Below are positions 44,572 to 52,911 of a DNA stretch of 64,000 nucleotides, piece after piece. This stretch comes from Dysgonomonas mossii DSM 22836 (GTDB taxonomy: Bacteria > Bacteroidota > Bacteroidia > Bacteroidales > Dysgonomonadaceae). The position numbers and the translations under genes were made by a program. Below the pieces are notes generated by a model that saw only the letters and a list, made by a program, of their open reading frames with translations, ran no database searches and was not told where the DNA came from. The stretch spans positions 392,614 to 456,613 of the forward strand of contig NZ_GL892006.1 in the NCBI RefSeq assembly GCF_000213575.1, written 5' to 3'. How positions within the stretch are numbered: the stretch's first letter is position 1; each line of letters opens with the position of its first letter.

Positions 44572-45738
44572 TTATTTTAAATCGAAATGTTCTATCATCT
44601 CCATACACATACGTCCATTATGATACGGGCATTTCCAGAACCCTGCCTTATCATCTTTTTGATTGATTGTTCCGTCTTCTTTTCGGCTCCAATACCATTC
44701 GCCATTCTCTTGGTCGACGATCTGATTGCGGATATAATTCCATATCCGTGCAGCTTTTTCTTTATATGCTATGTCTTTAGAGTTTTTGTACGCATACATA
44801 TATCCTACTACAGATTCTGCCTGTACCCACCAATGACGATCGCCATCTATGTGATTCCCATCCTTTTCGTATATCATACTGCCTTCGGCCTGCAAACCTT
44901 CGGATGCAGCATCTGCTATATCCAATGATATATTTTTTATTTCGGCAAGTAAGTCTCTATCGCCCAATACATCAGCAGCTTCGAACAACAACCATGAAGC
45001 TTCGATATCGTGTCCGTAGGATATGGCTGTAGACTTCACATTCCACTCTTCGTCGAAAAAGAGATTCAGATGGTTTGTTTTCTTATCCAATATACGCTCG
45101 GTGAAAATACCAATCAATCTTTTCTGAGCTGCTTTAAGCTGCTCATTGTCCCACACCCGCCACAGATTGGTATATGGTTCCAAAACGTGCAAATGTGTAT
45201 TCATTGTTTTCTTTTCATTGGCATCCTTATCACTCAGGCGCATATCTTCGATAGGCTTCCAATCCTGAGTATAGGCTTCGAGATAGCCGCCCAATTTATC
45301 ATCATGACATTTCTCTATCAGATAGAAGAATTCTTTTGCCAATTCAAGAGCCTGCTTGTTTCCTGTTGCGCGATAAAACTCCGAGAAACCGTATAGCATA
45401 AACCCTTGCACATAGGTTTGTTTTTTTGTACTTACAGGATTTCCTTTATAATCGAGCTCCCAATATACTCCGCCGTATTCCCTATCAAGAAAATATGCAG
45501 TAATATAATCGAAAGCCCGTTGAGCCATATCGAGGTATTCCTTCTTCTTCAATATGCGGTATGCAGAAGAGAAAGTCCATAGGATACGGGCATTTAGTAT
45601 AGCACCCTTATTTGCTTCGGAGTGCAGTGCATTGTTTCCGTCTATCTGGCCGTAAAATCCTCCATGCTCTGTATCCTGCATCTTATCGATCCAGAAAGCC
45701 AATATATTATTCTCCAGTTCGTTTTTGAAACCGTTCAT
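44572..45738 (-). CDS. Cellobiose 2-epimerase
   Basis: 388 residues, no signal peptide. An N-acylglucosamine 2-epimerase-like (alpha/alpha)6 barrel. Catalytic residues known from this family are in place: Arg51 in LNARILWTF, His243 and Glu246 in YGHDIEASW, His373 in KCPYHNGRMCMEM. It epimerises the reducing-end sugar of beta-1,4-disaccharides, such as mannobiose to mannosylglucose or glucosylmannose to cellobiose. It lies between the transporter (3 bp gap) and the GH94 gene, which fits the known mannan pathway. Confidence 0.94.
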   Translation of the reverse strand: MNGFKNELENNILAFWIDKMQDTEHGGFYGQIDGNNALHSEANKGAILNARILWTFSSAYRILKKKEYLDMAQRAFDYITAYFLDREYGGVYWELDYKGNPVSTKKQTYVQGFMLYGFSEFYRATGNKQALELAKEFFYLIEKCHDDKLGGYLEAYTQDWKPIEDMRLSDKDANEKKTMNTHLHVLEPYTNLWRVWDNEQLKAAQKRLIGIFTERILDKKTNHLNLFFDEEWNVKSTAISYGHDIEASWLLFEAADVLGDRDLLAEIKNISLDIADAASEGLQAEGSMIYEKDGNHIDGDRHWWVQAESVVGYMYAYKNSKDIAYKEKAARIWNYIRNQIVDQENGEWYWSRKEDGTINQKDDKAGFWKCPYHNGRMCMEMIEHFDLK

Positions 45739-45741
45739 AGA

Positions 45742-47172
45742 TCAATCTTTTTGGGCACGTTTAGCATCCAGTTCGGCAGTTATTTCTTTTACTTTCTTTT
45801 CAGAAAGGGGATAAGCCATCATTCCAAGGAAAGCAATAATACAACAAATAGCAGGAAGGATACTTATCATAAGTCGCTCTCCAAAGATCGTTTCCATACT
45901 TTGCTGAGCAATATGCGGATTGTATTTGAATATGGATAAAATCCATCCGGTAAGAGCTGCACCTAATGCCCAGCCTAATTTTTGGGACATAGAAGACGAT
46001 GAGAAAATCAGCCCTGAAGCACGACGGTTCGTTTTCAGTTCCTGATAATCTACAATATCAGCAAACATGCTCCAAAGAAGAGGTAGAACATAACCTGCAC
46101 AAAGAGAGATTAATGTTTGTAACAATAATATCCAGCCTAACTCATTAGGTATAAAATAGAACACTACACTTAACACTGCGGCTCCCGCCATCGCTAACAT
46201 ATATGTTCTTTTCTTTCCGTATTTAGAAGATAAGACAGGAGCTAGAATAACACCTACAAGATTGGCCGCCTGACCAACAAGGAAGTAAATAGTAGTCATG
46301 TCCCAACCTGTAACCGGCATTCTGTATGCAAACTGTACGTAGTCTCTGAAATAGTAGATAGCGACCCCATCACGAACTGCATTAAACAACAAAGCAGCAA
46401 GCCCTGTACCTACCAATATCCACCAAGGCGCATTATGAAACAGATTTTTTAAATCCTGCTTTACAGAAGTATTTTCATCTTCATTAACAGGTTCTACACG
46501 TTCGCGCGTCCATCTGAAACAAAAGATGAACAGAATAGTACATAACACCCCTATAGAAGCTACAGCTAACGTCCAACCAATAGGAGATGTACTTACAGAT
46601 GTTTCAGTTACCGCTTTTGTAACATCCACAGCCGCTTCACCCTCCAGACTAGCAAACATATCAACCAACGGCTGCAACAACATAAAGGTTATAAAGCTAC
46701 CAATGAAAGCAAAAGACATACGGTACGAAGAAAGGATATTCCGTTCTTGCGGATTGGATGACATCACACCTAATAATGAAGCATAAGGCACATTTATCAG
46801 TGAGTATACAATCATCATCAGGGAATAAGTGATATAAGCATAAACGAGTTTCCCTGTTGATCCGAAATCGGGAACAAAGAATGTTATAACTCCCATTACG
46901 GAGAATGGCACAGCAAACCAAAGTAAATATGGGCGATATCTTCCCCAACGGGTCTTAGTACGGTCGGCTGCTATACCAACGAATAAGTCAAATACCGAAT
47001 CCCACAGGCGGGCAACCAGAAACATAGTTCCTGCCGCTGCTGCTGTTATACCAAAAACATCTGTGTAAAAGAACAAGGAGTACATGCCGAATATCTTCCA
47101 AAACATGGAAGAAGCCATATCTCCAAATCCGTAGCCGATTTTCTCTTTTAAAGTAACTGTTGTTGTTTTCAT
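45742..47172 (-). CDS. MFS/GPH-type disaccharide symporter
   Basis: 476 residues with about 12 membrane segments. The start LKEKIGYGFGDMASSMFWKIFGMYSLFFYTDVFGI and FVGIAADRTKTRWGRYRPYLLW are typical of the glycoside-pentoside-hexuronide:cation symporter family; YVLPLLWSMFADIVDYQELKTNRRASGLIFSSSSMSQKLGWALG closes it. It should carry mannobiose, cellobiose or mixed disaccharides across the inner membrane. It sits 143 bp after the GH130 gene and 3 bp before the epimerase. Confidence 0.92.
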   Translation of the reverse strand: MKTTTVTLKEKIGYGFGDMASSMFWKIFGMYSLFFYTDVFGITAAAAGTMFLVARLWDSVFDLFVGIAADRTKTRWGRYRPYLLWFAVPFSVMGVITFFVPDFGSTGKLVYAYITYSLMMIVYSLINVPYASLLGVMSSNPQERNILSSYRMSFAFIGSFITFMLLQPLVDMFASLEGEAAVDVTKAVTETSVSTSPIGWTLAVASIGVLCTILFIFCFRWTRERVEPVNEDENTSVKQDLKNLFHNAPWWILVGTGLAALLFNAVRDGVAIYYFRDYVQFAYRMPVTGWDMTTIYFLVGQAANLVGVILAPVLSSKYGKKRTYMLAMAGAAVLSVVFYFIPNELGWILLLQTLISLCAGYVLPLLWSMFADIVDYQELKTNRRASGLIFSSSSMSQKLGWALGAALTGWILSIFKYNPHIAQQSMETIFGERLMISILPAICCIIAFLGMMAYPLSEKKVKEITAELDAKRAQKD

Positions 47173-47223
47173 GGTGGATAATAGGTTGTCTCAAAAGTAA
47201 AAACACTATATCAGAGTGTTATC

Positions 47224-47280
47224 CTCTTTGTCACGCCGGACAAGTCGGAAGTCCTCCATTACATCCGGCATGACAAAGAG
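47224..47280. other. 17-bp imperfect hairpin between GH130 and transporter genes
   Basis: 47224-47240 (CTCTTTGTCACGCCGGA) pairs with 47264-47280 with one mismatch, loop 23 nt. There is no T-run. Its layout resembles the hairpin at 989-1062. It may be a dispersed repeat or an mRNA element between the two genes. Confidence 0.5.
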
Positions 47281-47314
47281 ATAGTGAAAAATACCCTCAA
47301 AACATTTAGTATTA

Positions 47315-48487
47315 TTATTTTAATTCTAGATTTTTCTTAATCAAGGCCGACAATGTCTGCACCGATGTAGCCGAACGATAACCGTCAGGCGCTGTATTGA
47401 AACAATAATCAACCAAGCGATCTACAGAAGATACAGCCACATGCATACGTGTGTCGCATGAAGCATAATACAGATATACCGTACCATCGTCATCAGCTAT
47501 CCAGCCATTCGTAAACAATACATTAGACACGTCTCCTACCCTTTCTTCATCCATCGGAGCCATTAAGTGTCCTGCAGGTTCTGCTATCAACTTATCGGGT
47601 TGCTCCAAGTCTGTCATGTAAAGATACAATACATATCTTAATCCCGCAGCACAGGCACGCACTCCATGTGCAAGGTGAAGCCAGCCTTTTGATGTTTTTA
47701 TAGGATGTGGCCCTTCTCCATTTTTGAGTTCCTTGATGGTATGATAGTAACGAAAATTGATTATCTTTTCTTCTTTTACCTCTGCATTGGTAATATCATC
47801 TATCAGTGCCCAACCAATTCCACCACCACTACCGGCATCAATAAATCCGTCTTGAGGGCGTGTATAAAGTGCATATTTTCCGTTTACAAATTCGGGATGT
47901 AAAACAACATTACGCTGTTGACTCTTTGTTTTCAGATCAGGCAAACGCTCCCAATTGATCAGATCTTTTGTACGCGCAATACCTGCTGCAGCTACAGCTG
48001 AAGACAAATCTCCGGCTGGCACTTTCGGGTCTTTCCTTTCGGAACAGAACACACCATAGACCCAACCATCTTGGTGAGCAGTAAGGCGCATGTCGTAAAC
48101 GTTTGTGTCGGGGTTGTCAGTCTCGGGCATTACAATAGGATAATCCCAAAAACGGAAATTATCTATGCCATTGGGACTTTCGGCTATTGCAAAGAACGAT
48201 TTACGATCATTACCTTCTACACGTACAGCCATTATATATTTTCCATTCCACTTGATTGCTCCTGCATTGAATGTTCCGTTTATCCCGAAACGTTCCATAA
48301 AATAAGGATTGGTTTGGGGATTGAGATCATAACGCCAAAAGACAGGTGCATGACCGGCTGTTAATACAGGATTCTTATATCGTTCGAAAATACCATTTCC
48401 CGGTAATATTGGTTCATTTTTTAATGTAACTAAATTCTCATATTCAGCTGTAACAGCGTTAAGACGGGTATTGAAAATATTGCTCAT
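47315..48487 (-). CDS. 4-O-beta-D-mannosyl-D-glucose phosphorylase (GH130)
   Basis: 390 residues from the ATG at 48487; a GTG one codon earlier is possible. No signal peptide. The five-bladed propeller has [23 protein letters not shown], then the catalytic Asp132 in [12 protein letters not shown] and [22 protein letters not shown], and ends [25 protein letters not shown]. It cleaves mannosyl-beta-1,4-glucose with phosphate to mannose 1-phosphate and glucose, using the product of the epimerase. GH130 subgroup 1 is indicated by the surrounding genes and close match; mannobiose phosphorylase is the alternative. Confidence 0.93.
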   Translation of the reverse strand: MSNIFNTRLNAVTAEYENLVTLKNEPILPGNGIFERYKNPVLTAGHAPVFWRYDLNPQTNPYFMERFGINGTFNAGAIKWNGKYIMAVRVEGNDRKSFFAIAESPNGIDNFRFWDYPIVMPETDNPDTNVYDMRLTAHQDGWVYGVFCSERKDPKVPAGDLSSAVAAAGIARTKDLINWERLPDLKTKSQQRNVVLHPEFVNGKYALYTRPQDGFIDAGSGGGIGWALIDDITNAEVKEEKIINFRYYHTIKELKNGEGPHPIKTSKGWLHLAHGVRACAAGLRYVLYLYMTDLEQPDKLIAEPAGHLMAPMDEERVGDVSNVLFTNGWIADDDGTVYLYYASCDTRMHVAVSSVDRLVDYCFNTAPDGYRSATSVQTLSALIKKNLELK

Positions 48488-48556
48488 CACTTGATTTTTA
48501 AGGGGTTCAACCTGATTAAGTTTATTAGAATTACTTTATAATTTGTGTTTTAGCTT

Positions 48557-49852
48557 CTATTTAGTATTTAACTTATCTGCATATTCTTTTATTAATTTGA
48601 TTGTTGAATCTGTATCAAACACAGAGTTCAAACCTTGCTCTTCTTGCGCCGGATCTCCTACATAGTCGTCCCACGGTTTCCAGAATTCATGAGTCGGACG
48701 TCCCAGTCCACCCCATGCCCAGAAATTACACCCTGCAATATTCCCTTTTTCCTTAGAAGCTGTTACTACGTGTTTAAAGATATTGGCATAGTATTTATCA
48801 CGGGCTGTAACAGGGTCATCCAGAGTATATTTATGATTATCGCGAGGAAAGCCAAATTCTTCGATTGTCATCGGCTTATTCAGTTTTTTTGCCACAGCCA
48901 GATGCTCAGAGATATATTTATCTGTTCTCACGATTGCCGTATCTACCGATTCTTTAATCTTGGTTATATCAATCCAACTCCAGTTTTTAGGCCAGATATG
49001 TATTGTCAGATAATCAACATTCGGATCTGCATGTATCTCTTCATAAAGAGTCATATCTCCTTCCGAACCCATAAGGCCTTCGTTTCCTATAGAAATCAGA
49101 TGATTAGAGTCTAGGGAACGTATCAATGCTGTTGTTTCTTTGAGCCATTTCTTAAAAGCAGGCTTACCTTCGTCACTAAACACACGCGGCTCGTTTCCCA
49201 CCTGCCACGACATAAGGGCTGTATCTTCTGCATATTTTTTCCCTGTATATTTATTTGTACGAGAAACAACATGCTTTACATGATTGAGAAACATTGTATG
49301 GCAACTGTCGCAATCGGCATATTGTGCCACATGCTTAACAAATACAGGCCAGTCATAAACTCCTTTTTCGGGAACATTTCCTTTTCCTGACCATTCGAGA
49401 TACTGACCATAACCGCCACTCCATTCCCAGCTATTATTGAGATAGAGAACAGCATGCATATTGCGTTTGCCCAGCTCTGCCATGAAGAAGTCTAGTCCAT
49501 CGAAGATAGTATCGTTGTATACCCCGGGTGCTGTTTGCAACGTTGGCCTCACTTTTACTGCTTGTCCGGCAACACCATCTGCCCCCACCAGTACACGTAA
49601 GTTATTGATGCCATTTTCTTTCATGAAGTCGAGTTCTTTCAACAAGCGTTCACGATTCCCGCCTTCTCCTGTAGAGCCTAATATTGCGCCATACCAGTAG
49701 TTTGTACCAATAAAATAATACGGATTGTCGCCTATTACAAAGTGACCATCTTTTTGTTTTACAAAAGCAGATTCCGACATGGTTGTACTTTTCTTACTGT
49801 TACAAGAAAAAAGACTTAGAACTGTGATCGTAAAAAGAATTAGTTTCTTCAT
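48557..49852 (-). CDS. GH5_7-type endo-beta-1,4-mannanase, lipoprotein
   Basis: 431 residues with a lipoprotein signal (MKKLILFTITVLSLFSCNS). The barrel shows YYFIGTNYWYGAILGS, acid/base Glu221 in MSWQVGNEPR, HIWPKNWSW and nucleophile Glu332 in MTIEEFGFPRDNH; these fit GH5 subfamily 7 mannanases. It probably cuts polymer or long oligosaccharides at the membrane surface. The CE7 esterase stop lies 2 bp upstream, so the two are translated together; GH130 follows after 69 bp. Confidence 0.92.
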   Translation of the reverse strand: MKKLILFTITVLSLFSCNSKKSTTMSESAFVKQKDGHFVIGDNPYYFIGTNYWYGAILGSTGEGGNRERLLKELDFMKENGINNLRVLVGADGVAGQAVKVRPTLQTAPGVYNDTIFDGLDFFMAELGKRNMHAVLYLNNSWEWSGGYGQYLEWSGKGNVPEKGVYDWPVFVKHVAQYADCDSCHTMFLNHVKHVVSRTNKYTGKKYAEDTALMSWQVGNEPRVFSDEGKPAFKKWLKETTALIRSLDSNHLISIGNEGLMGSEGDMTLYEEIHADPNVDYLTIHIWPKNWSWIDITKIKESVDTAIVRTDKYISEHLAVAKKLNKPMTIEEFGFPRDNHKYTLDDPVTARDKYYANIFKHVVTASKEKGNIAGCNFWAWGGLGRPTHEFWKPWDDYVGDPAQEEQGLNSVFDTDSTIKLIKEYADKLNTK

Positions 49853-49854
49853 TA

Positions 49855-51624
49855 TTATTTTATGTTTAATTTTTCTTTGATAAACGCTTTCGAAGCATCA
49901 TTATACTCTTTACCAACACTGTGGGCAAACTCAGGGAATGCCATCCAACGTTTTTCAGATTTTACCTGATTGTAAGCCGCAAAATTTATGTGTGGCGGAC
50001 AAACATTATCCTGAACTCCAATTCCCATGATAAGAGGACAGTCAATCCATTGAGTCAAATTCTTGATATCAAAATAAGTAAGAAGTGAATAAATATCTTC
50101 CCATTTAGCCTCAGGATGCGTTTTCATATAATTATCAAAATCACTTTTAGGCCAAGGGGCTATTTTGAAATAATCTGGATAATCGGATAAGAAAGGAATA
50201 CTGGGTGCTGCTACTTTTACGCGTTTGTCGAGGGCCGCAGCCACAAATGAAAGTGCTCCACCTTGGCTACCACCTCTTACAGCAATCTTTTCCGCATCTA
50301 CTTCTGGTCGGCTGCAAACAAAATCAAGTGCCCTGACTACATCCAAAAATGCCCCACGATAATAGTAATTATCTTTATTGTCGAGCCCGTATGTAATCCA
50401 TGTTCCAAAACGATTTGTAGGTTGATTCAATGCTTGCCCCCTGATCGATAAAACAAAGTATGCAAATCCATCCCACCACTGATTTGGCGGATAAGGTTGT
50501 GAGCCATAGCCCATATACTCTACAATTACGGGATGCTTGCCTTCTCTCTTAGGCTTGGCATAATATCCCCTTATCAGCTCATTACCAAAAGAGCGCATCT
50601 CAACCAAATAAACATCGTAATCTATCTTCGAATATTCGGGAACGAGTGTCAATTTATAGTCCGGAGCAACTTTTGCAAGCCCTTTCAAGTTCTTATCCCA
50701 GAATGCTTTGAAATCATCTTTTGCATCGAGAGGCGAGTGAATCTTTTCGGGTTCGAAGCCAATATTAAACTTTTTCTCACAGGCTATTGTGGCGTTGCGG
50801 CGAAACTGAACGGTATATCTATAAAACCCGGGATTTGGATTATCGAAGCTAAAGGACTTGGATATTGAAGCTTTTCCATCTATTTCTATATTCATAGAGT
50901 CAGCCTTTAGCGGTTGATAATCGTCTGTTGTGAGTGTTACGAACAGTTGTCCCTGCACTGCCCATTTGTTCTTATTATCGAGACTTACTTTTATCTGAAC
51001 AGGATTAGGAGCCATAAATATATAGTCGGAATCTGCCACCTGAACATTTAAAGCTAACTTATCTTTTGTTTCAGCAGTAGAAATCGATAGAGCAGCTCCT
51101 TGAAGAAAACCACCGACATTCCAACCATCATGAAACTTAATTGCAATCAGATTTTCTCCTGTGAGATTAATATCTTCTTCGGGAACAAAATAGTTTCGTT
51201 CATTATCAAAGTAGCCTCTATAGTCTTGCGGAAATTCACCCGTTTTACCGACAAGCTTACCATTAAAATAAACCTCATCGGTAGCAGCTAAACGTCCGAG
51301 ATGAAGTATAATTCCACCTTTATTCTTTATGGCATTACCCAAGACATCCGACATCTGTATTCTTTTACGATACCAACCAAAGCCGTTATCCAGTTTGATG
51401 TTTTGATCTTTTAAGGATTTAGATGACAACACTTCTTGCCATGCAGCATCATTGTAGTCTACGTTCATCCAAAGGCTATCGACACCTTCTCCTGCATGGA
51501 ATTTCCAATCGGCAGAAAATGATTCGGAAACAGTGGGGGCGAGATTTTCTTTTACCGCTTGTTTACAGGATAAAACAAGAAAGAAAGTGATTACGGATAA
51601 GAGATATATCGTATATTTTTTCAT
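49855..51624 (-). CDS. CE7 acetyl esterase with N-terminal beta-sandwich domain, lipoprotein
   Basis: 589 residues. A lipoprotein signal (Cys20, FFLVLSCKQ) precedes a GH2-like sugar-binding sandwich (about 35-185: WKFHAGEGVDSLWMNVDYND, GWYRKRIQ, FNGKLVGKTGEFP), a linker sandwich, and the CE7 (AXE1) hydrolase domain from about 295. The triad is Ser453 in RGGSQGGALS, Asp539 in GVQDNVCPP and His568 in EFAHSVGKE. It should remove acetyl groups from mannan or glucomannan before enzyme attack. It opens the second transcription unit of the locus, 39 bp downstream of a full promoter with an operator repeat. Confidence 0.9.
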   Translation of the reverse strand: MKKYTIYLLSVITFFLVLSCKQAVKENLAPTVSESFSADWKFHAGEGVDSLWMNVDYNDAAWQEVLSSKSLKDQNIKLDNGFGWYRKRIQMSDVLGNAIKNKGGIILHLGRLAATDEVYFNGKLVGKTGEFPQDYRGYFDNERNYFVPEEDINLTGENLIAIKFHDGWNVGGFLQGAALSISTAETKDKLALNVQVADSDYIFMAPNPVQIKVSLDNKNKWAVQGQLFVTLTTDDYQPLKADSMNIEIDGKASISKSFSFDNPNPGFYRYTVQFRRNATIACEKKFNIGFEPEKIHSPLDAKDDFKAFWDKNLKGLAKVAPDYKLTLVPEYSKIDYDVYLVEMRSFGNELIRGYYAKPKREGKHPVIVEYMGYGSQPYPPNQWWDGFAYFVLSIRGQALNQPTNRFGTWITYGLDNKDNYYYRGAFLDVVRALDFVCSRPEVDAEKIAVRGGSQGGALSFVAAALDKRVKVAAPSIPFLSDYPDYFKIAPWPKSDFDNYMKTHPEAKWEDIYSLLTYFDIKNLTQWIDCPLIMGIGVQDNVCPPHINFAAYNQVKSEKRWMAFPEFAHSVGKEYNDASKAFIKEKLNIK

Positions 51625-51662
51625 GGTCTTTTAGCTATGATTCTATTTAATGATAGATAGTA

Positions 51663-51721
51663 CAAATTTATAATTGTCGGCATCTTATTACAAATACTTT
51701 TTTAATCAATTATAATACTTT
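51663..51721 (-). promoter_or_regulatory. Second promoter of the mannan locus with AraC-type direct repeat
   Basis: Minus strand: AAAGTATTA (51721-51713), 14 nt, AGTATTTG (51698-51691), whose TTTG is the -33 box, then 20 nt and TAAATTTG (51670-51663) as the -7 box. The same repeat and spacing occur at the susC promoter. A further single AAAAAAGTATTAT lies near 51829-51841. Confidence 0.75.
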
Positions 51722-51868
51722 TTTTGGCATTTTCCAGTATCTACAAACTAAACACTATTGGCTTATTATACATATAAATAAGAATATTCAACAGACAGTA
51801 TGGAGAATACCGACATCTACACAAAGAATAATACTTTTTTAATCTTTCGTTACAACTCACTGTTCTTT

Positions 51869-52840
51869 TCACTGTAGTGCGGCCTTTACTATTTTACCCC
51901 ATTCTTTCAAATCGGTATCCTTCCAGCCGGTAGCAGGAGATGTAGAATCTTTAATCATCGAACATGTTTCGTTTTTATCTGCGATAGACCATGCAACCCA
52001 ACTTATCTGATGTTGTTTCATCCAGTTCAACCAATTGTTCCATTCTGTTTTGTTTATAGCACCATCACCCGATGCTTCCATTCCTGCACACTCCGACACA
52101 AAAATCGGAAGCCCTTTTCCGATGGCATAATCAGCCCTATCTCGTAAATATTGCTTATGTGTTGCAGCATAGAAGTGTAATGTATACATGATATTATCAT
52201 AGCCTTTGATCGGATTATCTGCAGCCAAATGTATATCTTGATCCCAATGAGGCGTTCCTACCAATATTACATTTTTAGCATCTATCGCTCGAATTGTTTT
52301 AATTATTTCTTCCGAGTATGCTTTTACTGTTTCCCATGAATCTTCTACCGGCTCATTGAATATCTCGTATATTATATTCGGGTAGCCTTTGTATTTATTG
52401 GCAGCTCTGGTAAAGAACTCTTTAGCTTCCTGTGTCTTTATCCCATGACTATGCCAATCTATAATAACATACATTCCGTTTTCGATAGCCGCATCAACAA
52501 CGTTATCGAGGCATTCGTTCGCTTTTTGAGGGTTGGTTAGGTATGCTCCTTCAGGTTCAACTCCGATGGCTGCACGCACCAGATTACAGTTCCAATCTGA
52601 TTTGAGCCATGCTACTGTAGACTTATTATAGAAGCGCGGCCACCAATTATGCCACCCAAAACTTACCCCCTTGAGAGCTATTGTCTTGCCGTCCTTATCT
52701 ACCAATGAAGTACCTTTTACTGAAAGTTGACCATGCCGCTCTACAAAAGTCTGAGCAATTATTTGATCTGCATTGTCTCCGCTACATCCGACAAACAGGA
52801 AAAACAGTAGAATGTAAGCCTTGTAAAAATTCTTAATCAT
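51869..52840 (-). CDS. GH5_2-type endo-beta-1,4-glucanase, lipoprotein
   Basis: 323 residues, lipoprotein signal (LLFFLFVGCSGD, Cys19). VERHGQLSVKGTSLVDKDGKTIALKGVSFGWHNWWPRFY is typical of GH5_2 cellulases; acid/base Glu163 is in YEIFNEP and nucleophile Glu250 in PIFVSECAG. It cuts beta-1,4-glucosyl links, which in this locus would be those in glucomannan. It is the last gene of the first transcription unit (susC to here), 71 bp after the multidomain GH26. Its presence argues for a mixed glucomannan rather than a pure mannan. Confidence 0.93.
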   Translation of the reverse strand: MIKNFYKAYILLFFLFVGCSGDNADQIIAQTFVERHGQLSVKGTSLVDKDGKTIALKGVSFGWHNWWPRFYNKSTVAWLKSDWNCNLVRAAIGVEPEGAYLTNPQKANECLDNVVDAAIENGMYVIIDWHSHGIKTQEAKEFFTRAANKYKGYPNIIYEIFNEPVEDSWETVKAYSEEIIKTIRAIDAKNVILVGTPHWDQDIHLAADNPIKGYDNIMYTLHFYAATHKQYLRDRADYAIGKGLPIFVSECAGMEASGDGAINKTEWNNWLNWMKQHQISWVAWSIADKNETCSMIKDSTSPATGWKDTDLKEWGKIVKAALQ

Positions 52841-52911
52841 AACTCTCTATATTTTGTGAAAAAACTCTCCTTGCCCTAAAACAAGGAGAGAGTTAATATT
52901 CATTCTTTATA

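Noticed and set aside
51829-51841. Extra AAAAAAGTATTAT word upstream of the esterase promoter
   Set aside because: The second half-site at the right distance is missing; it may be a weak auxiliary site, but there is no support.
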